A DNA stretch of 64,000 nucleotides from Fistulifera solaris (Eukaryota; Bacillariophyta; Bacillariophyceae; Naviculales; Stauroneidaceae): assembly GCA_030295235.1 (NCBI GenBank), contig AP026123.1, positions 2,542,001 to 2,606,000 of the forward strand, in the 5' to 3' direction. The position numbers and the translations under genes were made by a program. Positions 55,189-64,000 of this stretch are shown in pieces. The first letter of the stretch is position 1. Each line of letters starts with the position of its first letter. The notes under the pieces were generated by a model. The model did no database searches. It was not told the DNA's origin and saw only the letters and a program-made list of their open reading frames with translations.

Positions 55189-57286
55189 GGTATTAGCTTT
55201 ATGAATTATGAAGACGAGCTTTATGAAGATATGAATGAAGGAATGATTTAGAACACTAGCTTGGAATGCTTTTTACCAGATACCATCACGTTTGTCCATT
55301 GCGTTTGTTTTGTCGTGGTTTTGTGGTTGTTGCTTATGGAAGGACGCCCGGTGAAATGCCGCCCATCATCTCAACGGCTTTCTTATTTACGACAAATCGG
55401 CGAAGGGTATGCCGTTGACAAGTCACGTACTATATAGGCAGAGTACGTTTCTACTACTATTTATAGTCGTATCGTACATTTAGATATTAGCGGTACTCAA
55501 ATAATCTAAGTATCCTTGACACAGAATCCCGAACGCTATTGTAATTTGTAATGCGCCCTAATGCACCTCTTTTCATCGATGCCTTGCATCCATTCTATCA
55601 TCTATAACGTGCCAATACTGGTAAAGCTATCGTCGCCGTTGTTGTATGGCGAGTTTTTTCTCCAAGCGACAAGCTTCACGTGTCTAAGTCCTTCAAATAA
55701 TCTTTCGATGCTAGAGTCATTGTCGCCAGTTTATATATAGCATTATAAATCAAAGATGACTAGCTAATGTGGACGAAAAAGAAGCCGTCCACATCGTGTC
55801 AGCTGTCAATTTCGCTTTATCAGCATCTGGTAACTCTCATTACAAATTGAATAATTAAGCCCGATTAAGGAAAGCTGCTCAGGCAGAAGGCTCTCATCAT
55901 CTCTACCATAAGAATGCTTCATGAGAAGTCAAAAGAGCCAATGATCTCAACGGCCCAGCCAAAGTTCGTGTTTGTTCTCTTTTCAGGCAAATGTCTATAT
56001 CGAGTTCATGCAGCAAATTATTAGAAACCCGTCATTCGTTTACAAATTCTTCAATTTCGACAGTAAGCGCGCTTCCCCAGGAGCCCAGGAGGGGAACAAA
56101 ATAAAATGAAAATACCTTAGTACTGAATGGGTAGTATTGCCATGATTATTCGAGTTCTGGGTGAGGGCTGTTGCTGTCGCTATCGGCTATGGCATCTGAA
56201 CCAATGTTGCATGTTGCCTTGGTTTGTTTCTGTTGCAAAGTGCCAAGTTCCATCTTCCAGGCTTAAGGCTCCTACGATTTGGCGCTTACCTTGCGGCATG
56301 GCATAGGACTTAGCGTGGCGAAAGGAGAGTGTCCCAAGTCAACGTCAGCTTAGCTGACTTCATGGCTTAGCTGCCAGCTGTCTCCAAATTTCGAATCCAA
56401 TGTCTAATAATACTAAAAACTAGAAGCCGATGACGTGACAGGTGACAGTGACCTCTGTTTTTCATAAATCTTCAATGCATTAAGCCCTTCGATCTACTCT
56501 TTGCATAATACCAGAACTCGAATTCCGGGCATACGCGAATTCATTCGAGAATTCGCGCCGAATGCGATAATGACGCGTCACTCTTGAAGTTACCGATAGA
56601 TGATAGATCATACATAGCCGGTTGAAGAGAGTGCACAGTGCAGAGTGCAGAGAGTGGAGAGTGGAGAGCAGTGACCAGTGACCAGGGACCAGGGACATAA
56701 TCGAAACGTAAAAGACACGCTGGGAAAAGGCCCTTCCGTATTCCGTACGTTTTGCACCAGTTTGGAGTTGGAGATTCGAGATGATGATTCGAGTTCGAGT
56801 ATCTCATTCTCAAGTCTAAAGATTCTCACGGTACACACTACTGTAGACTTCGTACTCGTATCCTTTACCTTTTTTATGTGAAATAAAGTAGAAAGTAAAA
56901 ATCTGGAGAGCTAGAGAGAGGGTCTATGTCTCTCTTCATGTCTCTCTACTTTCTATTCTCTCGAGTGTACTCCTACTCCCTATGTCTATGTCTGTCTAGA
57001 TTTGACAATTGAGCACTTATCTTGGAAATACGTTCCTCATTCCATTATTTGTTCTTTAACTGTACCGATAGACATTCTATTACACCAACTTCGTGTAGTT
57101 TTCCCAATTTCACGAGCACCACGGCCAACTTCTTCCGCGGCGGCGAGAAAGGAAGCAGGTTTGTAGAACAAACCTCAACTGAAACCTACCACATTCCGGA
57201 ATAAATTTTGGAATTCAACCTGCCGATCGCTGGAAGAAGGCTTGGAAACGAATTGGGGAGAAGCAACATCGAAAACATAAAACAAG
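55189..57286. other. gene-free stretch
   Basis: 2.1 kb with no supportable gene. Simple duplications lie at 56628-56697 (GTGCAGA, GTGGAGA, GTGACCA and GGGACCA each doubled) and a TCTCTCT/TATGTCT-rich stretch at 56920-57000. Confidence 0.5.
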
Positions 57287-57556
57287 ATGATCCATCCAAA
57301 TCGCCCATCCATCGAATGCAATCGAGCACCGAATGCAGTCAGTGATAGCTTGGCCGATGCTTTGCAGTATCACGTCCTTCATCGATCGGCAACTTCCACT
57401 CATCCGGATCGCACGCCGAATCGATCTGTGCGTGCCACGAGGGTCATGAAGATTTTACAAGAAGCCCTCGAGCTGATTGACTCTTTTGAGATCGAATCAA
57501 ATCAAGGCATCGACAACGAAGATTCGCCAGGTCCTTCCAACACGGAACGTCGTTGA
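57287..57556 (+). CDS. small helical ORF, unrecognised
   Basis: 89 codons from ATG 57287. It is polar, with one clear amphipathic helix RATRVMKILQEALELIDSFE and an acidic end. A second small ORF at 59430-59633, on the other side of the thioesterase gene and in the same orientation, has a comparable helix (AELIAILEEALGMFH) after an Arg/His-rich segment. The two may be a duplicated small gene. The convergent thioesterase stop is only 59 bp downstream. Confidence 0.45.
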   Translation: MIHPNRPSIECNRAPNAVSDSLADALQYHVLHRSATSTHPDRTPNRSVRATRVMKILQEALELIDSFEIESNQGIDNEDSPGPSNTERR

Positions 57557-57614
57557 TTCTTTCGTTAAAACCAGTTTTATAGACAATTTTGGTTATTCTT
57601 GTCCTTTTATCTCT

Positions 57615-58743
57615 TTAATGCACCAAGTAAGTGTGTATCCATCGCTCAAAGTCTTCCATACTGAATCGCAAATGATCTCCTGGAAAGGTTTCGAAATAAT
57701 TTTTTCCTTGCGATTGTGCCGTAGCCAGGCCAAAACTATCACGCGTGTACCATTCCGTTTCCTCCATCGGTAGAACTCGTTCAAACGGATCGTCAGGATC
57801 AGGAGCACCCCATTGCTCTCCCTCTTTGGGCCATACCATCGCATCTTCGTCGGCCATGATCCAAACAAACTGCTGGGTCTTCAAATAATTCTCTATCCAT
57901 GTCGTATTACTCTGATAATGCGGACCTTCTTGATTCCATCGTGCCAGTTGACTGTACTCGTAGTACAAAGGCATCGCAAAAGTCGAGGATCGCGCCAATA
58001 ATTGGCTTGAAAGGAATGCTGTTGAGACCACTGGGTGTACGCCCGATGCGATGCTTGTTCCATCAATAAATCGCACATGCTAAATCCGGTTTGAAACAAC
58101 GAAGAAAACGAAGGACGACAGTAGGGTACCGCTCCTTCGCCCGCGTTGACCCCGTTGATCGACAAAAAGGTGTGTACGGCTGGTGTATTGTAACGCGTCA
58201 TGTACCCACGAATGACATTATTCCCTTGCGAAAATCCAATCGCATGAAATCCATTTTGTAGCTGATCATTTTGTTGAATGGCTTCCGCAAAGACATCCAC
58301 CGAGGCATCCATATTCAAGAAATACCCATTCTTGGTGTCTTCCTGTTGATTCTTTCCAGTCGGAATACAAACCGTGTACACTCCACCCAGCAATTGCGAG
58401 ACATGTTGTGTCAAATGCTGCATTCCCTTGTTGAAACACGAATCTCCCATGCCGTGGGCGAGAACGACGGGAAGTTGCGAAGCATCGAGTTGACGTGATT
58501 TTGCGCTGACTTTTGTGATCGTCATTTCCTTATCCAATGCTGTTGTTCCTTCGGTTCGAAAATCGACTAACAAATGGTGTTGACGCGCCCATTCGTTCAT
58601 CTCTTGCGCAATTCGATTCGTATCTTTTTCCTCTAACCAACGACAAAGAACCGGATGCAATCGTCGTTCTTCTTCGTGGCAATAAGACAATGTCGTAGCC
58701 GGAAGAAGACAAGCCATGAACAGTAAAAGGGTCGATGCATCAT
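57615..58743 (-). CDS. palmitoyl-protein thioesterase (PPT1-like), probable frame errors
   Basis: LPVVLAHGMGDSCFNKG and HAIGFSQGNNVIRGYMTRY (GxSxG serine) are PPT signatures, as are INGVNAGEGAVPYCRP, FVWIMADEDAMVWP (probable catalytic Asp) and FPGDHLRFS (catalytic His). The first frame is open from 58717; at AAAA 57979-57982 one more base (T5 on the coding strand) joins DPRL to FAMPLYYEYSQLARWNQEG and the rest, ending at 57615. PPTs remove palmitate from S-acylated proteins, usually in lysosome or vacuole. The ORF lacks a good signal peptide, but ATG ATG at 58743 followed by one extra base at 58725-58728 would give FLLFMACLLPATTLS, a proper one. Confidence 0.85.
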
Positions 58744-59429
58744 AATTAGATGGACGCTCGAATGCTTATCTATCGACTGATGCACCGCGAAATGAGATCT
58801 TTTGCTTCATTCGTATCCGCTGTTGAAAACAATGCAATCGTATCGAAGCAAAGGATCGCGATAAGGAGAGCGTTTTTGCGAGCTGCGAGCGGCGGACGAG
58901 TTTTCGCATAACTCATGACTGAATCCAGTCGGAGAAAACTAGGCTACCCGCTACACTTCGGCTTACAGTACCGTGACATAGGCCGTCAACGTCAGAGACC
59001 AGAAATCATGCCAGAAACGAAGCAAAGTATACATTCTTGTATCAAACCGACGTATTCGTACGTACTTCTAAATCAACACTTCTGAACTCACAGGTCCAAG
59101 GTCCAAGTCATTGCGGTCATTTGTCATTCGGATTACACCGCGTTCCAACTTCGCAGATCAGCATCACTTTATCGTTCGATGTTGATGCGTGGCTCCCGAT
59201 CGAGGGGGGATGATGAATAGAGTAGATTCAAGACGACAGATCGGCGTTCGGATGCATAATTCGAAACAGGATGAATCAGAAAAATTCGCATTTGCAACCA
59301 GCTTTCGGCATTACGTCTCCGTGCAGGCATTAAATTCGCCCAAGAACTCATCGGAATTCCGATCATTAGCTACCAACTTCCGAAACTTTAGCCACCCGTC
59401 GCCATTATTTTGTCACCGCCTCGAAAAAC
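58744..59429. other. intergenic with a partial dispersed repeat
   Basis: Holds the thioesterase promoter and a hairpin remnant at 58911-58932. An ORF at 59212-59437 has no recognisable features. Confidence 0.4.
58911..58932 (-). repeat. partial dispersed hairpin repeat, inverted
   Basis: ACTCATGACTGAATCCAGTC: hairpin only. Confidence 0.5.
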
Positions 59430-59633
59430 ATGGATAAGCAAGTAACATCTCCCTCACCCAATTCGTTGCGATCCACCTTGCACGATACGGAGCGAATGAA
59501 TCATCGTGATCGTCGTCACTTCCGGAATACTGTGGGGCATGCCGAGCTGATTGCGATCCTCGAAGAAGCCTTGGGGATGTTTCATACGGACGATTTCAAC
59601 GATTTGGAAGATGATGTTCAAAGCAATGCTTGA
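59430..59633 (+). CDS. small helical ORF, unrecognised (possible partner of 57287-57556)
   Basis: 67 codons from ATG 59430 to TGA 59633. A Ser/Pro start, an Arg/His-rich middle (DTERMNHRDRRHFRN), the helix HAELIAILEEALGMFH and an acidic end (DFNDLEDDVQ). The helix-plus-acidic-tail plan matches the ORF at 57287. No known domain. Confidence 0.4.
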   Translation: MDKQVTSPSPNSLRSTLHDTERMNHRDRRHFRNTVGHAELIAILEEALGMFHTDDFNDLEDDVQSNA

Positions 59634-60039
59634 GTGATGTAAATATGCTATGCGTTTTTGTGATGCTATTCCAGCGGTGAAGAAGGAGAGCCGCAAATCC
59701 TTTAATGTAGCGCATTAATATCAACATAGACACGAGTCAAGAAACGCAAAGCTTATTGTATAGCTAGGAGTTGATTTCGACGTCTATAGAAAACAGGAGC
59801 AGCTGCTGATCTTTGAATTATCATCATTCAATTTATTTGGTGAGATCCGAAGACAATCGTTCTGAACTCATCATCGTTCCTTAACGTAACTCCTTGTCTT
59901 CATTTGGCATCGTTAAACGCACCTGTTAACACATTCACAAATAAAGTTCATGCATAAAATGAATACGTTATCTTTATCGGAATCTTACTCTAATAATCGA
60001 TTCCGCCGTTTATGCCTCTTAAAGAGCAGCACTGGTCGC
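59634..60039. other. intergenic, no gene seen
   Basis: Between the small ORF and the 3' end of the RBR ligase gene. Featureless. Confidence 0.4.
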
Positions 60040-61789
60040 TCAGGCGGCCTCTTCCATTCCATCTTCCACGTACTTGAGAATGTTCTGCAAGAAGCGATCC
60101 ACGACGCGCGTCTGATTGACAACATCCGTCCGGTTCATCTGTTCCAAAGGCTTTTCCGACAGTTCACTCAAATGCTCCGTGAACTTCTCCAACATCTCTT
60201 GATGATACTCAAATCGATCACGCGTCAAACTGTTCGCAGGTTCGTGCTCGAAAGCATAATAAGCATACACATACGTGTACTTCAAAACACGACGGCATTC
60301 AACCAACAACTCGTTGGCGACTTTCAAAAACTCGACATCGCTCCACTTGGCAGTTACTTTCGATGAGGACAATTCCTGCCATTGAATCATGCGCTGTTCC
60401 GTTTCTCGCAACTGCTTGAGCGCGAATTTCTGCCCCTCCTCGTGTGCGTGGTAGCGTTTGTAGTAATGCAAGTAACGATTGAGTTGACGGCGGGCCGCGT
60501 CTGTGTCACTAGATCCACCTTCCTGAGAAGCGTCGTACTTGTTGCACTTGTAATAGCCTCCCGTGTTGGCATCATGTTCACGCCAGTCTCCCATACAAAT
60601 CCAGCAGAACTCGTGTCGACATTTCTGACAAGTCATGTGGTTGCATCCATTGTTCTTTTCGATGCGGGTGACACAACTGGGACATTCTTTGGTGTTGGCA
60701 AGTATCCAGTTGGCCGTTTCACTTTCGTCACGACACTTGTCGTGCCATACCTGCAGACTGCGACAGGGCACGGGACGGTGAGGTTCATTGTGTCCACACA
60801 TCATGCAAAAGCGCGTGTCACAATGATCACAGTGCGCCAATCCAATAGCAGCATCCATCGCCGACGCTGTCGGTGCCCAAGCGATGCGCTCGCAACCCGG
60901 ACCCGGGCACCACCGAGTCAATGTATTCGCTTCCACAAATGCTTTGAGTTGAAACTGTTGGTATTTATTCCACAAATTCGGATGCGACTGCTCCAAGGCC
61001 GGCTGGATTTCATCTTGTGTGACCACTTCCGGACATCCTGCATGAGGACAGGTGCTCGACGCACGTCCTTCGTGTTGCACGAGATTCACAGCAAAATCTG
61101 TCCAACAATCTCCACAAAAAGCGTGTCCACACGGCATGGCTTTCAAGGGTGATGTGGGCGAAGCATCTTCCATACAAATGGGACACATGTCGGCGGCCGA
61201 TGCTTCCGGATTTTGATTTCCCGAACAACGATGATAAACTCCTGCTCGTTTCCAGATCGTTTCCGGATCATCATTCGTATAACTCTCCATCAATCGTTCT
61301 TTCGAGAATTGATAGGACTGCAACAATGCCATGGCGGTAGCCTGCGAAACACCGAGCATTTCCGTGACTTCATCGCAACGCTGCTGCAATGTCGGCCACA
61401 ATTCGGATGTTTTCATCATGCGAATCGTCGCAGTCGTCGGTGAGGAAGGTACTGCTGCTGTGAAAGGTTGTAAGAATGGTTTGTGAGTGATTACTTGTTC
61501 CAAGAACATGAGTTGCTGCGGACTGTGTGCTCTTCTCGCCAGCCCGTGCGCTCTTACTTCCCTCTCTTCAATCAATCGAAAACAGTTTTTGAGTCAAAAG
61601 AAACGTACCCGTGTAAAAAGAAGACTGTACCGGAGCCGCATTGGGATTTTCGAGTGCCATGGCTTCCTTCTCGTCCGGATCCAGCGAAGTATCGTCGTCT
61701 TCGTCATCGTCATTTTGACTCATAAAGACATCATTGTCATCTTCATCCGACGAATAGGCATAATATTCATTCTCGTCTGACATGCTCAT
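60040..61789 (-). CDS. Ariadne-type RBR E3 ubiquitin ligase, two exons
   Basis: Exon 1 is 61789-61609 and exon 2 61457-60040, joined across a 151-nt intron (GTACGT...CACAG, phase 1), giving 532 residues. The acidic N-terminus (ENEYYAYSSDEDDND) is typical of Ariadne-1. RING1 begins CPICMEDASP...CGHAFCGDCW; the IBR has WCPGPGCERIAW...CDTRFCMMCG; RING2 has CPSCVTRIEKNNGCNHMTC and CRHEFCWICMGDW, with the catalytic Cys just after the GxNHM-type turn. The C-terminal helical Ariadne domain (RYLHYYKRYHAHEEGQKF...YAYYAFEHEP) normally autoinhibits the ligase through RING2. The family transfers ubiquitin via a RING2 thioester, often with cullin-RING ligases. No frame breaks. Confidence 0.95.
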
Positions 61790-62230
61790 GTTTGAAATAT
61801 GTTATTCGATGAAAAGGAATCAAAGAAACTGGAATTAAGGCAAGCTGCTCGTACGATTCCGGGTCGCTTCTCACTATCTTTCTTGTGTATGACACGTCTG
61901 TTGTTAGCGCTTGCCTTCTCTGCGTTCTTCTTTTTTCTATCTTTTCACGAAAAATGAATCACTTGAATGACAAGACCAGCAAGAAAGGAAGTTGTATTTG
62001 TATAACAGAAACCTTTCGTTGCGTCGAATAAGATAAGTGTCATCGTTCGTTTGGTCGCAAAAAAAGCGCAGCGCGGCGCCGAGCAGCGGCGAGAACATCC
62101 CTCCAAAGAACAAGAGACAAGTCACAGTGCGACTTTAACCATGCTAACTATTTAGCTGTCTACATATATTCTGTAAAAGTACCAATGATCACACCACTTT
62201 ATTTTGAGGTCTATGGTCTATGGGGGAACC

Positions 62231-62248
62231 CCTAAGGACGTCCTTAGG
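62231..62248. repeat. perfect 18-base palindrome
   Basis: CCTAAGGACGTCCTTAGG, flanked by GGGGGAAC on the left and AACCCC on the right, so the symmetry extends with mismatches. A second, 15-base palindrome CGTAGAATTTCTACG lies at 62282-62296. Confidence 0.9.
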
Positions 62249-63831
62249 AACCCCATCGTGAGACGTGAGAATCAGAAGTAGCGTAGAATTTCTACGTTCT
62301 TTTCGTACCGAAATTCCGGGTTATTTTTGCTTACAACGTTCAAATCACCACTTTACGCTCACAAACTATTGATAACGAAAAGGACAGATTAAAGCCATAA
62401 CAAAGTCAACAAAGTAAAAAAATCCTTTACATCAGTTACCGCTTAGTTGTTTAGATCACGGTGCTAAACAGGAATTTTACTGGGAACCTTTGTGCGAGCC
62501 AAGCATCAGCAAGATAACATCTACCACCGTTTCACGAGGCACATGCCCTCGTTCAGAGCAAAACTGAATTATCACTAGCGTTTGCGCACACCGACTGCTT
62601 GTGCAATAACATTTTTCAAAATCTCAAAAGGTGTATGATTGTAGCATATTGTTTCTTTCTCATGGGAGTCTCTACCGTGCAATGGCGACAGAAGTGGCGA
62701 TTCAGGTCTATGGGCACAGGAGGCCGTAGTTTGACGCTTCGTAGTGCATCATAAGTTTTGTAACTGCTCTTTCATCGAACTTCTGCTTCTGCGACTTGTC
62801 GAGTAATAAGATTCAACTTGCACATTATGACCCCATTGCCTCGCCAATGCAAACAGAATGACTTGAGTTCTGCTGATGAAAGCAGTTAGGTCTCAACCAC
62901 TTCGAAGCAGCAGTGTATTGTAAAAATGATCTTTTTCCTCTATACCGTCTATTCTTTCCAAGACAGCCTATCGTATTCAACAGCATTAACAGTTGCTCTC
63001 TTGACTGACTTGCCGAGCTTTTCATCCGGGTATCAGTATCGAGAGTTCTTTGCAAGTGAAGGCATTTGCGTAAATTTCCCAATGACGACTGCGAAAATAC
63101 GATACGCGCGTCAACACCCTCTTTGCTTGACCAGTTTATTGTAGAGGTGAATGGAGAAACAGTACATCAACAACCACGTCCTGCATATTATCGAGAACAA
63201 CGCCGTCACAGCCTCGTAAGCTGTCATGACGTCGGAGCCTTTGCGGTGCATCTACGCTAAGTGATCGACTTAATTTGTGATCGCTCGCTAAGCAAAGAGA
63301 ATATTTTCGTGGATTGCGGGCGTAATAACTGTTAACATTAGCAATGATCTTTGAATGCAACAACATGGTGAAATTGTGGTGAATTCAAATGGCAGTTTGA
63401 TTTTTGAAGCCGACGCAAGGCTTTTGTCTATTTCAAAAACGTGTTACTACACATTTCGTCATAGTTAAAGTTTTGTACCAGTGCTACGGCCGAGGCTACG
63501 GCACTTCTGATTTTTCACCATGGGGTTCCCCCATTGCCCATTGTGCACCAATGCCAATGTCGTCTTCTCTGACATGGACAATTCGTACCATTTAAGGATA
63601 ATCGACATCGAGTTAACAGCAATACGTGAAAATACTAAACTAATGCAACGCCTCGAATGTTTACGTAAAATTCACGTAGCGCTTTTACTGGTATGAACAT
63701 TTGGACAAAAATGATACTCCGGAGTAGAAATGTATGCACAGTATTTATTTTTAACTTTCAAGGCTTTAAGGGGTTACAGGTCTCATTTGAAACGCAACAA
63801 AATCGAAAAGCTTTCAGATCGTCGACTGGAT

Positions 63832-63890
63832 CACTATAGGATCAATGTGTTGGTTCTAGGCGACCGCGACTGAATTCCAGTCAGGCTCCA
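63832..63890 (+). repeat. dispersed hairpin repeat
   Basis: CACTATAGGATCAATGTGTTGG then CGCGACTGAATTCCAGTCAGG; hairpin arms intact. Confidence 0.65.
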
Positions 63891-64000
63891 GGCTCCAAAA
63901 GGGAGTGGCGATCAGCTATGCCACAAATGATCGTACAACGGGTATAATAATCAATGCTAAGAATTTTATGGGTGTCAAAGTAGATTACTTCTGTCATTTG

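Larger units (their letters stand above)
61790..64000. other. gene-free right end with palindromes and one dispersed repeat
   Basis: 2.2 kb without a supportable gene. The ORF at 62926-63144 has a hydrophobic start but no further support. Contains the 18-base palindrome at 62231-62248 and the repeat copy at 63832-63890. A gene truncated by the right edge is not visible. Confidence 0.45.

Noticed and set aside
899-58743. Programmed ribosomal frameshifting as an explanation for the frame breaks
   Set aside because: The breaks fall in unrelated genes, go in both directions, lack a common slippery heptamer and often occur several times in one gene.
60382-61152. 256-codon frame on the plus strand
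   Set aside because: Antisense to the RBR ligase exon, whose zinc-binding pattern is unmistakable.
1-64000. tRNA or rRNA genes
   Set aside because: I found no stretch with a convincing T-loop plus anticodon arm or rRNA core sequence by eye; a tRNAscan or Infernal run would be decisive.

Overview
The window looks like nuclear DNA of a diatom, probably a raphid pennate; the species cannot be named from this sequence. Supporting signs are short GT-AG introns of about 55-150 nt in an otherwise intron-poor region, compact genes on both strands, and N-terminal signal sequences ending in an A-F step (the ASAF-type signal of secondary plastids) on several proteins. A heat-shock-factor protein, a class C GPCR and Ariadne-type machinery show that it is eukaryotic and not bacterial.

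Layout. 0-5 kb: a small acidic protein, two tail-to-tail B12D/NDUFA4-like genes (one broken), a metallophosphatase, and a tandem block of a dispersed repeat. 5-11 kb: a TMEM184-type membrane protein converging on a large DDHD phospholipase, with a 111-bp tandem duplication across their 3' ends. 11.1-14.1 kb: an AT-rich satellite of about 242-bp units ending near a 22-base poly-G tract. 14-20 kb: an unrecognised Cys/His protein, a spliced plastid-type glutathionyl-hydroquinone reductase, then a gene-poor stretch with a minisatellite. 20-31 kb: ARMC6, a terminal uridylyltransferase-like nucleotidyltransferase, DUF1823, an ER thioredoxin-fold protein, a PAS protein with a triple N-terminal motif, and a Tim8/13-like small TIM. 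31.8-33.1 kb: a second satellite rich in TTCTGGAA palindromes. 33-40 kb: a 7-TM receptor with a sugar-binding-type ectodomain, a PAC3-like proteasome chaperone and two tandem ARM-repeat paralogues. 39.6-47.2 kb: two tandem COG3899-type AAA/STAND ATPases. 47-64 kb: an orphan gene, an HSF, a VTT/DedA protein, a mucin-like surface protein, a palmitoyl-protein thioesterase between two small helical ORFs, and an Ariadne RBR ubiquitin ligase.

The genes do not form one pathway; this is an ordinary eukaryotic neighbourhood with local duplications. The two patterns that run through the whole window are (1) a dispersed element of about 60-225 bp carrying a CACGACTG...CAGTCATG hairpin, also embedded in the satellite at 11.7-13.6 kb, and (2) about two dozen one-base breaks of reading frame, nearly all at short homopolymers and at points where the protein family continues in the next frame. 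The second pattern suggests consensus errors of long-read sequencing, so most 'broken' genes here are probably intact in the organism. Exceptions may be the first B12D copy and the first STAND copy, which carry more breaks than their neighbours.
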